A stretch of DNA of 64,000 nt. Source: Vibrio sp. MEBiC08052. GTDB taxonomy: Bacteria; Pseudomonadota; Gammaproteobacteria; Enterobacterales; Vibrionaceae. The position numbers were made by a program, and so were the translations under genes. Below the pieces are notes generated by a model. It had not been told where the DNA came from. It searched no databases and saw only the letters and a program-made list of their open reading frames with translations. The stretch lies in assembly GCF_001506075.1 (NCBI RefSeq), contig NZ_KQ947475.1, positions 1,818,780 to 1,882,779 on the forward strand. Direction: 5' to 3'. This document shows, one piece after another, positions 1-9,555 of the stretch (positions are counted from its first letter, which is position 1; every line of letters starts with the position of its first letter).

Positions 1-935
1 GCCAGTGCCTCACCGATGTCACCAATGGCTTTGAGTTGTCGGGAGAGTACCCACGATGTTAATAGTGCAATCACGACAAGGATCACGATAGCGATGATGA
101 TTTGATTGAGCAGCAATGAATTCATCGGTTTTTCCAGTGTTGCCTGATCCATAATCATCAGCAACATCCAGTCCGTGTGTGCAATATTTTGCCCCATCAC
201 TACTTTATCTTTCCCGTCAATATCGACGAACAGTGGTTTTCCTGAATCAGAGGCCTGAGTCAGAGACTGAATGTTCAACTGTGGGATCGCTTCGCTGATA
301 GGTTTCAGGATCAAATCTTTGTTCGGATGCGCAACGACCGTTCCTTTTTTATTCACCAGAATAGAATAACCGTCACCCAACACTTTCATTTTCAGGACGT
401 CATTAATTAACTGGTCCAACGCCAGATTCGACGCAGCAACACCAATCAACTGACCATTTTGCCGAACCGGTTCTGCCAGCGTCACAACGAGCTGTTGCAT
501 CGTCACACTGACATACGGATCCGTCGTTACAACTTCGTTCTTTGACTTCGCCAGTTTATACCAACCTCTGACGCGTGGATCATAACCGGGTTTGTTCAGG
601 GAAGGGTCTTGTCTGTACATTTCCCCTTTTTCATTGCCGTAATAGCTCAAACCAAATCCGCCGGATTTCAACGTTTGTCTTAAATGAGGTACAACATCTA
701 AAGTCGGACTCCGTTCGATTTCGTCTTTTAGCCCTGTAATTGCCAATTGCTTATCATGAAACCATTCACCGATCCCTTTTGCATAAGCCTGCAGCGTATT
801 GCGACTCTCACTCTGAATAGCACGCCAGCTATCTTTCTTAAATGACTGATAACTGACCATCACTAAAATGGCTGCCGTTAAAGTAATTGCAGCAACGACA
901 GAAAGAACAATCTTCCTTTTCAAACTCAATTGCAT
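1..935 (-). CDS. Methyl-accepting chemotaxis protein, first tandem copy (C-terminus beyond window)
   Basis: This is the N-terminal ~311 residues of a transmembrane chemoreceptor, almost the same as the complete copy at 1564-3453. The visible part has a first membrane helix (about residues 8-30), a periplasmic dCache-type sensor with the RGWYKL and GDGYSILVN motifs, a second membrane helix near 280-300 and the start of HAMP. The ATG at 933-935 is preceded by AGGGAG about 8 bases upstream, as in the other copy. Several sensor residues differ from its twin, for example near 375-395 and 520-550, which may change the ligand. The signalling domain lies outside the window. The receptor call is secure; the ligand is unknown. 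Confidence 0.93.
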   Translation of the reverse strand, partial: MQLSLKRKIVLSVVAAITLTAAILVMVSYQSFKKDSWRAIQSESRNTLQAYAKGIGEWFHDKQLAITGLKDEIERSPTLDVVPHLRQTLKSGGFGLSYYGNEKGEMYRQDPSLNKPGYDPRVRGWYKLAKSKNEVVTTDPYVSVTMQQLVVTLAEPVRQNGQLIGVAASNLALDQLINDVLKMKVLGDGYSILVNKKGTVVAHPNKDLILKPISEAIPQLNIQSLTQASDSGKPLFVDIDGKDKVVMGQNIAHTDWMLLMIMDQATLEKPMNSLLLNQIIIAIVILVVIALLTSWVLSRQLKAIGDIGEAL

Positions 936-1439
936 AGGAAGTACTCCCTAAGTTTGTGAAATAACTTCGTATGTTATTTTAATAGATAACTCATAATAAT
1001 ATGATGAGGCGTTTCCCCCGTCACATGAACTCTTTTTTACCGACTTACTCATTTCGTATTCACTTATTTTCCTACTTCCTAACTATAGGTGAACAACATA
1101 AAAATAGGACAAAAGATATGTGAAACACCTCTGAATCAAGCACTAAAAACGTTTTCATGATATATATTGCTGTTCATTGTGACCTATACATACATCTCAT
1201 TCCTGAAAGCACCGAGATTTTCTTCTAGCCTTCCCCACCATCATAAGATAAAAATCATCATTCACCTCCTTTTAACGACATTTATCATGTTTTCTTTAAT
1301 CCAAATATCAATAAAAGAGATGTGCATCTTTGTGTGTCTGAGCGCAAAGGTAACGGCCATTATTGGTGATGCAATGAAGACATCACCAAACGGAGAGGAA
1401 AGACTCGGACCACCATTCGAGTCCGGAGCCAGAGAGGAT
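936..1439. other. Intergenic spacer between tandem receptors
   Basis: This spacer separates the start of the first receptor from the pqiC remnant. It is A/T-rich near 960-1370 and presumably carries the receptor promoter, but I see no convincing -35/-10 pair. From about 1367 on it matches the segment downstream of the intact pqiC at 3740-3806, including a decayed form of its hairpin (CGGAC/GTCCG near 1406-1425). I see no gene; the frame open at 1167-1457 has no family character and runs into the remnant. Confidence 0.6.
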
Positions 1440-1528
1440 TCATTGGCGAGTTGCTAATGTTGCGGCAATCGGGTCAATGACTTGTGTCAGCCAAAGATAA
1501 GAAAGTTGTTGAGACATTGCTGGATAAC
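1440..1528 (-). pseudogene. Remnant of pqiC 3' end
   Basis: On the minus strand this stretch still reads as the last ~29 residues of PqiC: YPAMSQQLSYLWL, then a tail ending ATLATRQ and a stop, against YPAMTQQLAHLWL and the same ATLATRQ ending in the intact gene at 3807-4400. Most differences are conservative, and the stop has changed from TAA to TGA. Upstream of about 1529 the similarity stops and no start is present. It is best read as the piece of pqiC carried along when the adjacent receptor gene was duplicated in tandem. Confidence 0.85.
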
Positions 1529-1563
1529 GATTACGTAACAATCATTGAATAATTGACCCTATT

Positions 1564-3453
1564 TCAAAGTTTGAAGCGGGAAATCTCCCGCCCCAGTTCA
1601 GTCATTAAGTGATGAACTTCTTGTGCTTCTTCAGCCGCCAACTGAGCTTCATGGGTCATCTGGTCACTGACTTCCCGGATAGATTCAGTATTACCATTAA
1701 TATCTGCGGTCACCAAAGACTGCTCTTCTGCTGCCGAAGCAATCTGTGTTGCCATATCACTGATCATCGTAATCGATTCACTGATCATCTGCAGTTTGTC
1801 ACCCGTGTGGTTGAAGTCTTGTACACTATTCTCAACCAAGTGATGGCTGGCCTGCATCACGCTGACAGCATTGTTGGTGACTTTCTGCAGCCCTTCAATC
1901 TTCGACTGGATTTCTTCTGTGGAAGCATGCGTTCTTTGCGAAAGCACTCTCACTTCATCGGCAACAACCGCAAAACCACGCCCCTGATCCCCTGCTCTCG
2001 CAGCTTCAATTGCAGCATTTAAGGCTAACAGGTTGGTCTGTTCGGCAATCGCCCGAATCGTTGACAGAATCGTTGATATTTCGTTCGCATGGACTTCAAG
2101 ATCACCGATAATCCCGGCAGCGCGAGTCAGTTCTTCGGCCAATTGGTTAATCGACTTCATGCTCTTCTGCATTTGCCCATAACCTTCTGCCCCCAATTCA
2201 ACCGACTGATTGGCACTCTTCGCAGTATTTTCAGCATTACCGGCAATCTCAGCGGTCGCAGAAGTCATTTCAGTCACCGCCGTTGCAACCATGGTGATCT
2301 CATCCTGCTGTGTCTTCAGTTGCTGGCTACGCTTCGTCGCAGCCGATGCTGCACTATCTGCTTTCTGATTCAGCGCGATCGACACATCGTGAACTTTTTT
2401 CACCATTGCATGGAGTCGATCAACAAATTTGTTGAACCGTTCTGCCAACAAGCCGACTTCATCTTGACGATCAACGTCCAGCCGTTTCGTCAGGTCACCA
2501 TTCCCTTCGGCAATTTCAGCCAATGCATCACTAATGTCACCAATGGCTTTGAGTTGTCGGGAGAGTACCCACGATGTTAATAGTGCAATCACGACAAGGA
2601 TCACGATAGCGATGATGATTTGATTAAGCAGCAACGAATTCATCGGTTTTTCCAACGTTGCCTGATCCATAATTATCAGCAACATCCAGTCCGTATGTGC
2701 AATATTTTGCCCCATCACCACTTTATTCTTCCCGTCGATATCGACGAACAGTGGTTTTCCTGAATCAGAAGCCTGAGACAGAGACTGAATGTTCAACTGT
2801 GGGATCGCTTCGCTGATAGGTTTCAGGAGCAAATCTTTGTTCGGATGCGCAACAACTGTCCCTTTCTTATTCACCAGAATAGAATAACCGTCGCCCAATA
2901 CGTTCATGTTTAAAACGTCATTCGTTAATTGATCCAACGCCAGATCCGACGCTGCAACACCAATCAACTGACCATTTTGCCGAACCGGTTCTGCCAGCGT
3001 CACAACGAGCTGTTGCATCGTTACACTGACATACGGTTCAGTTATCACTGCCGCGTTCTTTGACTTCACCAGTTTATACCAACCTCTGACGCGTGGATCA
3101 TAACCGGGTTTGTTCAGGGCAGGATCTTGTCTGTACATCTCTCCTTTCTCATTGCCGTAATAACTCAAACCGAATCCGCCGGATTTCAACGTTTGTCTTA
3201 AATGAGGTACAACATCTAAAGCCGGACTCCGTTCGATTTCATCTTTTAGCCCTGTGATTGCTAATTGCTTATCATGAAACCATTCACCGATCCCTTTTGC
3301 ATAAGCCTGCAACGTATTGCGATTCTCACTCTGAATAGCACGCCAGCTATCTTTTTTAAACGACTGATAACTGACCATCACTAAAATGGTGGCCGTTAAA
3401 GTAATTGCAGCAACGACAGAAAGAACAATCTTCCTTTTCAAACTCAATTGCAT
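1564..3453 (-). CDS. Methyl-accepting chemotaxis protein, second tandem copy
   Basis: A 629-residue inner-membrane chemoreceptor that should pass ligand binding to the CheA/CheW array. In order it has TM1 (about 8-30), a periplasmic dCache-type sensor (about 35-275), TM2 (about 280-300), HAMP (about 300-355) and a long cytoplasmic coiled coil whose hairpin tip holds the diagnostic stretch [18 protein letters not shown]. The ATG has AGGGAG 8 bases upstream. It is followed downstream by a remnant of pqiC and a near-identical receptor, so it arose by, or gave rise to, a local tandem duplication. There is no C-terminal CheR/CheB pentapeptide; the protein ends SRFKL. Ligand unknown. Confidence 0.96.
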   Translation of the reverse strand: MQLSLKRKIVLSVVAAITLTATILVMVSYQSFKKDSWRAIQSENRNTLQAYAKGIGEWFHDKQLAITGLKDEIERSPALDVVPHLRQTLKSGGFGLSYYGNEKGEMYRQDPALNKPGYDPRVRGWYKLVKSKNAAVITEPYVSVTMQQLVVTLAEPVRQNGQLIGVAASDLALDQLTNDVLNMNVLGDGYSILVNKKGTVVAHPNKDLLLKPISEAIPQLNIQSLSQASDSGKPLFVDIDGKNKVVMGQNIAHTDWMLLIIMDQATLEKPMNSLLLNQIIIAIVILVVIALLTSWVLSRQLKAIGDISDALAEIAEGNGDLTKRLDVDRQDEVGLLAERFNKFVDRLHAMVKKVHDVSIALNQKADSAASAATKRSQQLKTQQDEITMVATAVTEMTSATAEIAGNAENTAKSANQSVELGAEGYGQMQKSMKSINQLAEELTRAAGIIGDLEVHANEISTILSTIRAIAEQTNLLALNAAIEAARAGDQGRGFAVVADEVRVLSQRTHASTEEIQSKIEGLQKVTNNAVSVMQASHHLVENSVQDFNHTGDKLQMISESITMISDMATQIASAAEEQSLVTADINGNTESIREVSDQMTHEAQLAAEEAQEVHHLMTELGREISRFKL

Positions 3454-3806
3454 AGGAAGTACTCCCTAAATTTATAAAACAACCTCGTATGTCATTTTAA
3501 TGATGACCGATACACACACTTCACTTCTAAAATCATCAAGATTTACGACCACATTACACGACAAGATTAGATAAAAATTATAACTCACTCACTTTTAATA
3601 ACATTAATATGCTTTATTTCATCTAAATATCAGTCAAATAAATGCTCGCAGATGTATATCTGTAGCAAAGGTTATCATTGCAACTCACAGATATGGTCAG
3701 TCATGCAATCAAGTCGATAATGCAATGACATTGGCGACGCCATAAAGACATCACCAAACGGAGAGAAAACTTCGGATCACCATTCGGATCCGAAGTCAGA
3801 GAGGAT
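3454..3806. other. Spacer between pqiC and the receptor
   Basis: This spacer holds the presumed receptor promoter and, at its upper end, the pqiC terminator hairpin listed separately. The central part (about 3480-3700) is A/T-rich and diverges from the equivalent spacer of the other receptor copy, which is about 150 bases different in length. No gene is seen. Confidence 0.5.
3766..3795 (-). terminator. Hairpin terminator after pqiC
   Basis: A perfect 9-bp stem (CTTCGGATC at 3770-3778 with GATCCGAAG at 3787-3795, 8-base loop) lies 12 bases past the pqiC stop. Reading on the minus strand the stem is followed by GTTTT, so it can work as a weak intrinsic terminator for pqiABC. A degraded copy lies near 1401-1425. 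Confidence 0.65.
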
Positions 3807-4400
3807 TTACTGGCGAGTGGCTAATGTGGTGGCAATCGGATCGACGATTTGTGTCAGCCAAAGATGAGCAAGTTGTTGAGTCATCGCCGGATAGCCGCTG
3901 TGTTGCATCATATCCACACTTTCAAATGACGCTTCATGAAGCAACTGTTTCGACGCTGACCAAAGTGACCAGTGGCCGGCAGCGGTGATTTTGCCATGTC
4001 TGTCGGCATGAAAACGATAGACTTCAATATCCAGCAATAATGTCGGTCGAATATACTGATAAGACGGAATCCATGTAAGTTTCGGTAATCGTTCTTTCAA
4101 CCGTCTCAACGTCATTTTTTCCAATTGAGAGCTCAGCGATTCCGCCCATAAATGTTGTGACGCCAGATAGACCTGTCCGTCGGGATCAACCATAACAATA
4201 TTCGGCTTTTCCAGATAGCCCGGCATTTTAATCGCTTTGATCTGAATCGGCTGGTCGATCTTGGCCAATGTTTTCAGAGCCGGAACCCGTTCCGGCATCG
4301 GTAGCAAATACTGTGTTGTTTCTAACGCAGTACTACCCGAGCACCCACCGAGTAATATCAGCATGAGCGATAGCCATACAACGCGCCCTGTCAATCTCAT
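3807..4400 (-). CDS. pqiC: PqiC-family outer-membrane lipoprotein
   Basis: A 197-residue lipoprotein (ABC-type transport auxiliary/DUF330 type) expected to dock the PqiB tunnel at the outer membrane during intermembrane lipid transport. The N-terminus is a lipoprotein signal with lipobox LGGC (Cys at about residue 20). The length is close to E. coli PqiC (187). It overlaps pqiB by 4 bases (ATGA type), so translation is coupled. A copy of its last ~29 codons survives at 1440-1528. Confidence 0.9.
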   Translation of the reverse strand: MRLTGRVVWLSLMLILLGGCSGSTALETTQYLLPMPERVPALKTLAKIDQPIQIKAIKMPGYLEKPNIVMVDPDGQVYLASQHLWAESLSSQLEKMTLRRLKERLPKLTWIPSYQYIRPTLLLDIEVYRFHADRHGKITAAGHWSLWSASKQLLHEASFESVDMMQHSGYPAMTQQLAHLWLTQIVDPIATTLATRQ

Positions 4401-6058
4401 TTCGTACTCCCTTTAGTCACTTTCGGCTCAATATCCTGTTCACTCTGCTTGCCGAAAATAATCGAGTTCGGCTGCCGACGTATGTCCTGTAGTAACGGAT
4501 ATAATGTTTCAAGGTTACGTTGTACGGCATCAAGGCTTTGCTGAATATTCTGGCCTAAAGCTCCCTGAGCCTGATAATCACTCAAGGTTTCGTTTAAGGT
4601 TTCCAGCGTACTCACCAGCCGCTCCGGAATTGCCTGCGTCTTCTCTTGTGATAGCAGTTTTTTCAGATTCTTACTCGCTTCATGCAATTCTTTAAACGTT
4701 TCATCGGCAGACGCCAACGCCTGATTCAGTTGCCCAACGGTCTTATCCATTGGCAATGCTGCCAGATGATCGAGGATCAGCGTGATTTTTTCCTGCATGG
4801 AGGCCAGAGAATTATTCACCGTCGGGAAAAGCGGATACCCCTGATATATAGTTTCCGTCATCGGCTTGGGATCTTTCACAAATACAATCGACACAACTTT
4901 CGCTCCGGTCAGCAAATTACTGCTGCTCAGTGTAGCTCGCATTCCCCGCTTAAACCCTTGTGCGAACATCTCGCGCCACTCATCCAGATGAATAACTTTC
5001 TCACTTAAATGAGATGCGATTCTTTGTGGCTCCAAACGGACCAGTATCGGAATTGACTGCATACGAATATCCCCTGCGGCCTCAATTCCTGCACCATGAT
5101 ACGGCACTTCTTCCACCGTCCCCATACGAACACCGTTATACTCCAACGGCGCACCCGGTAGCAGGCCGCTGATACTGCCCTGAACCAACATGATGTAATC
5201 AATGTATTTGTCATAGCGATTATTGGCCGCTGCTTCTTTAGAAGAAAAAAGACGGAACTCCGTTAAATCCTTGACGGGTGAGCCTGAGTCCTGATTGTTT
5301 GTCGTGCCGAATGAAATGCCTCCGGAGAGCAGAGTCTGTAAAGAGTCCATCCGCACTTCCAACCCTTTTGCGGTTCCCTCAACCAAAAGTCCCGGTGTCA
5401 TCCAGAACTGTACATTGCTGTGGACTAAAGCATCATAAGGCGCATTCACAAAGATATGGTAGGTAATCGCTTTTCGTTTCACATCAAAATCAACATTCTC
5501 AATGTAGCCGACTTCAAATCCTCGAAAATGGACCGGTGAACCCACTTCCATTTTCGCGTTATCCGTCGAATAGAGTTTCAGGCGAATCCCCTGATTATCA
5601 GCCGTCGATAACGGTGGTTGTTTCAACATCGTAAAGCGTTCGCGTTTTTCACCATTTTTACCTGGATTGACGTTGATAAATGCACCGGAAAGAATCGTCC
5701 CCAGACCACTAATCCCTTCTTTCCCCACTCTGGGCTTCACCACCCAGAACTGACTTTTGCTATTTAGCATCGCCTCAGCGCCCTGCTCCATACGGATATG
5801 GATAATTGCATGATTAAAGTCATCACTGAGTTGAATGTCAGTGACCTCTCCGACATCCACATTATGCGCTTTCACTTTGGTTTTTCCGGCAACCAGCCCA
5901 TCGGCATTTTCTGCAACAACGATAATCTCCGGCCCTTGCCGAGACCAGTTTTCAACTAACATCCACCCTGCAACAATTGCAGCAATTAAAGGCACGAACC
6001 AGATAGAATTAAAATGCATCCGATGAGTGGATTCCGTAACAGATGATGAGCGACTCAA
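4397..6058 (-). CDS. pqiB: PqiB, MCE-domain intermembrane transport protein
   Basis: A 553-residue protein with one N-terminal membrane helix (about 18-38) and three MCE/MlaD repeats (starting near residues 40, 157 and 285), followed by a coiled-coil C-terminal region (about 440-530). E. coli PqiB has the same three-domain plan (546 aa) and forms a hexameric periplasmic tunnel for lipids. It overlaps pqiA at 6055-6058 and pqiC at 4397-4400, giving a tight three-gene operon. The presence of PqiC next door favours Pqi over the related LetB (YebT), which has seven MCE domains. Confidence 0.94.
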   Translation of the reverse strand: MSRSSSVTESTHRMHFNSIWFVPLIAAIVAGWMLVENWSRQGPEIIVVAENADGLVAGKTKVKAHNVDVGEVTDIQLSDDFNHAIIHIRMEQGAEAMLNSKSQFWVVKPRVGKEGISGLGTILSGAFINVNPGKNGEKRERFTMLKQPPLSTADNQGIRLKLYSTDNAKMEVGSPVHFRGFEVGYIENVDFDVKRKAITYHIFVNAPYDALVHSNVQFWMTPGLLVEGTAKGLEVRMDSLQTLLSGGISFGTTNNQDSGSPVKDLTEFRLFSSKEAAANNRYDKYIDYIMLVQGSISGLLPGAPLEYNGVRMGTVEEVPYHGAGIEAAGDIRMQSIPILVRLEPQRIASHLSEKVIHLDEWREMFAQGFKRGMRATLSSSNLLTGAKVVSIVFVKDPKPMTETIYQGYPLFPTVNNSLASMQEKITLILDHLAALPMDKTVGQLNQALASADETFKELHEASKNLKKLLSQEKTQAIPERLVSTLETLNETLSDYQAQGALGQNIQQSLDAVQRNLETLYPLLQDIRRQPNSIIFGKQSEQDIEPKVTKGSTK

Positions 6059-7299
6059 ATGGTTATCTCCTCAGATTTATCCCAAATCAGACGGGAATCG
6101 AACGACATCGCTGCCAACATGGTCAGAATAACCACCGCAGCGAAAGATATAGCGGCAACACCGGGAATAATAGTCATCATGGCACCAAGCTGAACCAGCG
6201 CTGACAGAATCGCGACCACAAACACATCAACCATTGACCAGCGCCCGACAAATTCTGTGATGTGATAAATACGTTGGGTCGGTTTTTCATGCTCTCCGCG
6301 CCCAAAACGAATTTGCCAACATAACCAGAACAACATCAAAATTTTCATCACCGGCACCAAAATACTGGCAACAAAAATCACACCGGCGACAAGATATGAT
6401 TTCATTCCCCACAATAAAATCACGCCCCCCATGATAGTTGACGGCTCACTGGTCCCCAGAAAGGTCGTAATCATGATCGGGAAAAGATTGGCCGGAAGAT
6501 ACAAAACACAAGATGCAAATAATAGCGCTAACGTATTACTGAGGCTGCCCTGTTTACGCTGATGTAAAATATGATGGCAGCGAGTGCACTGATATGTGTG
6601 CGCAGTCACCAGCGCACCACAATACTGACAGCCTTTTAGTCCCTGAGATAATGCCGAGCCGGAACGAACGGCGACCACCGGGGCCGGGCCACATAAACAA
6701 TGCCAAATCCAGCGCTTATCGACAAAAGAGACCGTTCTGAATAAGCAAATCGTAAAGACACAGAAAGCCCAAAAAGACAGCCCCAACTCAATTTCAGCCA
6801 AGCTTTGCAGTTTAACTAAAGCCACCAGCCCGCCGAGCAGAAAAACATCGACCATCAGCCAGGGTTTCAGGGCATTGATCGTGTGCGTCAATCCATAATG
6901 AATCGAGCGGAGCTTCCCTTGGCGCATCGCCAAGGCAGTCAGCAATACCGCCGTCAGGTAGACCACCGGTAACACCAGTAAAGTCAGGGTCACAATAATA
7001 CCGAGCGAGATGTAATGTTCACCCATCAGGCCATAAATACAATCCAACAAGGTGATCCGCTGATAACTGCCTTGTGAGGAAAACCCGAGAAAAACAAAAC
7101 ACAGCGACATAATGAACATCAACACCGCTGAACATCCGTTACTCAGCAACTGCTGTGGTGCATTCGGATGACATGTAACAATCAAATGACCACAACGGGC
7201 GCAATACAGCCGTTCTCCGGCTTGCATTGGAGGCATCACATTCACCCAGTCACAATGATCACAAGCTGTCGCTTGTTCATGACATTTTCCGCTACTCAT
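6055..7299 (-). CDS. pqiA: PqiA, paraquat-inducible-type membrane protein
   Basis: A 414-residue integral membrane protein that partners PqiB. It has two PqiA halves, each starting with a zinc-ribbon-like Cys pair set (CDHC...CARC near residues 16-38 and CQYC...CTRC near 223-241), followed by four membrane helices each. The ATG at 7299 is preceded by a GAGGGACAGGG purine run. It is the first gene of pqiABC. In enterobacteria the operon answers to superoxide/SoxS; no such site could be confirmed here. Confidence 0.94.
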   Translation of the reverse strand: MSSGKCHEQATACDHCDWVNVMPPMQAGERLYCARCGHLIVTCHPNAPQQLLSNGCSAVLMFIMSLCFVFLGFSSQGSYQRITLLDCIYGLMGEHYISLGIIVTLTLLVLPVVYLTAVLLTALAMRQGKLRSIHYGLTHTINALKPWLMVDVFLLGGLVALVKLQSLAEIELGLSFWAFCVFTICLFRTVSFVDKRWIWHCLCGPAPVVAVRSGSALSQGLKGCQYCGALVTAHTYQCTRCHHILHQRKQGSLSNTLALLFASCVLYLPANLFPIMITTFLGTSEPSTIMGGVILLWGMKSYLVAGVIFVASILVPVMKILMLFWLCWQIRFGRGEHEKPTQRIYHITEFVGRWSMVDVFVVAILSALVQLGAMMTIIPGVAAISFAAVVILTMLAAMSFDSRLIWDKSEEITI

Positions 7300-7860
7300 C
7301 CCTGTCCCTCTGTCACACCATTTGGTTTCTTATCAGCCGGTATTCGTGAATCATTCGGTTTCATCATCGAGTTTACCTACGACGTGGAAGTCTGTAAAAG
7401 CAATTGTTATCACAAATTTGCGCTGACTGTTATTCCATTTTATGGACGGTAAATACACTTTGTGGACAAATGGGTCTGCATCCACTGACCATCATCCCCC
7501 ACTCCCGTATAGATGAAGTGACCCAATACCACCACTTGTCATTGGGCTCATTCCTTTTTATTCTCAGCTTTTTTATTTTTACCTTTTTATTCTTAAAGAA
7601 GAGGCAGTAATAATTAAATATTGCATAAAAATGCGACTAATCTCTAAACAACATATTGCTGTGTTCTTTATCAATGCGTATGATTGCCGGTATGCACTGG
7701 ATCATATGAGATCGAATTCTTATTATCTCTGTTCGCCTGTTATTCCTATTTCTCTGTTTTTATGCATCAGTGTCAACCCGTGTATAGTCCCGATGTGATG
7801 TTGCTCTTCTCACACTGACGGCGATGTACGATACGTGTATTTGTTGCGGTAGATTCAATA
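7300..7860. other. Divergent intergenic region, pqiA to membrane protein
   Basis: A 561-bp region between divergent genes, so it must hold both promoters. It is A/T-rich (for example around 7555-7680). The frames open at 7168-7452 and 7404-7610 show no family character or ribosome binding site and are not annotated. Near 7796-7818 there is a TGTGA...TCACA pair, but its 10-base spacing is wrong for a CRP site. No RNA gene or repeat was recognised. Confidence 0.5.
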
Positions 7861-9153
7861 ATGAAAGAAAAAATAGCAACGATCTGTGGCTGGATGTTGA
7901 TGCTCAGTTTGACCCTCTCCGTTGTATCCACCTTCAGTGATTCTGTTCCGTTCTATTGGGCCGGAGTCCCGATCTGGCTGTCTTCCTGCGTGTTAATCCC
8001 AACCCTGAAAGCCACGCAAAAAAGGCAAATATTCATTTTACTGGGGATCGGATTAGCCGGTTTGCTATTCGGGCTATTGAATCAGGCTGACATCAGTTAC
8101 ATTTTCAAAGCGATAGAAGCCAATCAAAAAGTCATTAATATGCTGATTGGTGTCGGGTTTCTGAAAATTTTTGCCACCGCAAGTATCCACAGCCAAGAAA
8201 ACTTACCCAAAGGAAAAGGGGCTCTGCTGCGAACTTTACTGGGTACACACCTCTTCGGTGCCGTGTTAAATATGTCGTCTGTGATTATTGTCGGGGATCG
8301 GCTTGCCAGTCAGAGTCGTATGACTCCGTTACAGGGGATATTATTGCTCCGGGCATTCTGTATCTGCGCATTCTGGTCACCTTTCTTCGCCGCGATGGGA
8401 TTGGCGCTGATCAGCTCCCCCGGCGCGCAACTCAGCACACTGGTCTTGTACGGTATTCCTATCAGTATTGCCGCCATCGCTTTCAGTGCCTGGGAAATAC
8501 TCAGACAACCGGACGCCGGTGATCTGCACGGTTATCCGATTGCCCGGCATTCACTGTGGATGCCTTGCTTGCTGGCGTTCATTGTCATCGGGATGCATGA
8601 ATGGCAACCGCAAATCAGCGTTCTGACGCTGGTCACCCTGACTGCCATCCTGTTTATTCTTATTTGGTTACTCACCAGTGACGGACTCAGAGGATTATTC
8701 CGTTTTAAGCAACATATAGAGTCAGGTATTGTCGGCTCAGCCGGTGAAGTCGCTTTATTTGCAGCCGCAGCGTTGTTAGCGGCCGGAACCGCCGCAACGT
8801 TATCATCACTGGATATTCGCCTTGCGCCGCAACATTTCGGCGCGGTAGAAGCCAGCATTACCGTCACGATTCTGGTTGCGCTGGCGATGACGGGGATGCA
8901 TCCGGTCACGAGTGTGGTTCTTGCCGGGAGCCTGCTTGCCCCATCTGTTCACGATCCGAATCTGTTAGGCATGACATTATTGATGGGCTGGTCACTCGGT
9001 ATTTTACTCTCCCCGTTCTCTGGCGTTCAGCTCAGTATTCAGTCTCGCTATGAAATCAGCGCAATCAGCCTGCTCAAAATGAACTGGCGTTACGCAATTA
9101 CCATGCTCTTGTTGTGCTTTGCCTTGCTGTGGTTCTATCAGTTTTCGCACTGA
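7861..9153 (+). CDS. Polytopic inner-membrane protein, family not recognised
   Basis: A 430-residue very hydrophobic protein with about 11-12 predicted membrane helices, a short soluble loop around residues 215-230 and a charged loop around 270-285 before the last helices. The general plan and the Gly/Ala-rich segment near residues 295-345 recall ion-transporter/permease superfamily members, but I cannot name a family. It stands alone: pqiA is divergent on one side and glk convergent on the other. The start ATG has only a weak purine stretch upstream. Confidence 0.8.
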   Translation: MKEKIATICGWMLMLSLTLSVVSTFSDSVPFYWAGVPIWLSSCVLIPTLKATQKRQIFILLGIGLAGLLFGLLNQADISYIFKAIEANQKVINMLIGVGFLKIFATASIHSQENLPKGKGALLRTLLGTHLFGAVLNMSSVIIVGDRLASQSRMTPLQGILLLRAFCICAFWSPFFAAMGLALISSPGAQLSTLVLYGIPISIAAIAFSAWEILRQPDAGDLHGYPIARHSLWMPCLLAFIVIGMHEWQPQISVLTLVTLTAILFILIWLLTSDGLRGLFRFKQHIESGIVGSAGEVALFAAAALLAAGTAATLSSLDIRLAPQHFGAVEASITVTILVALAMTGMHPVTSVVLAGSLLAPSVHDPNLLGMTLLMGWSLGILLSPFSGVQLSIQSRYEISAISLLKMNWRYAITMLLLCFALLWFYQFSH

Positions 9154-9430
9154 GATCGCGTGCAGTAAAACAGCATAAACAAGATAAAAAGCAGTGAACC
9201 CCCATTCCGATCTTGCAAAGTTTCTCCATTGGAACAAAACAATCATCAGTGGTAAAAATACAAGTTCCATCCGGTTTCAGCCTCTCAATTTCCCAAAAAT
9301 CTATTTTATTATTCAATAAAAACAACGGGCAATGAACTCCGGGAGATAATCACAAACACGGCAAGAATGCCTAATTCAGGAAGCTGTTCCGGGCTATATC
9401 ACCCTGAGGTGAAACAACTTCAATTAAAAT
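9154..9430. other. Spacer between convergent membrane-protein gene and glk
   Basis: No gene is supported. On the minus strand, residues read from about 9325 down to 9190 (FWEIERLKPDGTCIFTTDD) look somewhat protein-like, but the frame has no ribosome binding site and continues into the antisense of the membrane-protein gene. It may be an old coding fragment or chance. Confidence 0.35.
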
Positions 9431-9464
9431 AAAAAAAGGCAGCATCCTGATATGAACGCTGCCC
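9431..9464 (-). terminator. Rho-independent terminator of glk
   Basis: Reading on the minus strand, GGGCAGC and GCTGCC form a 6-7 bp stem with a 14-base loop, followed directly by seven T residues. It lies about 90 bases past the glk stop. Confidence 0.8.
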
Positions 9465-9555
9465 TTCGTCGGTGCTTTCTTTTGAATTGATCGCTTTATC
9501 AATTGCTCGACTTTATCAATCGATCACTTTAATCAACCGCTCACTTCACCGGACA

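Noticed and set aside
1167..1457. Plus-strand frame of 96 aa between the receptors
   Set aside because: It runs through an A/T-rich spacer and the antisense of the pqiC remnant, with no ribosome binding site or family character.
7796..7818. CRP site with TGTGA and TCACA halves
   Set aside because: The halves are 10 bases apart instead of 6.
9004..9325. Two minus-strand frames near the end of the membrane-protein gene
   Set aside because: They are mostly antisense to that gene and lack start signals; a small part beyond the gene looks protein-like but is too short to call.
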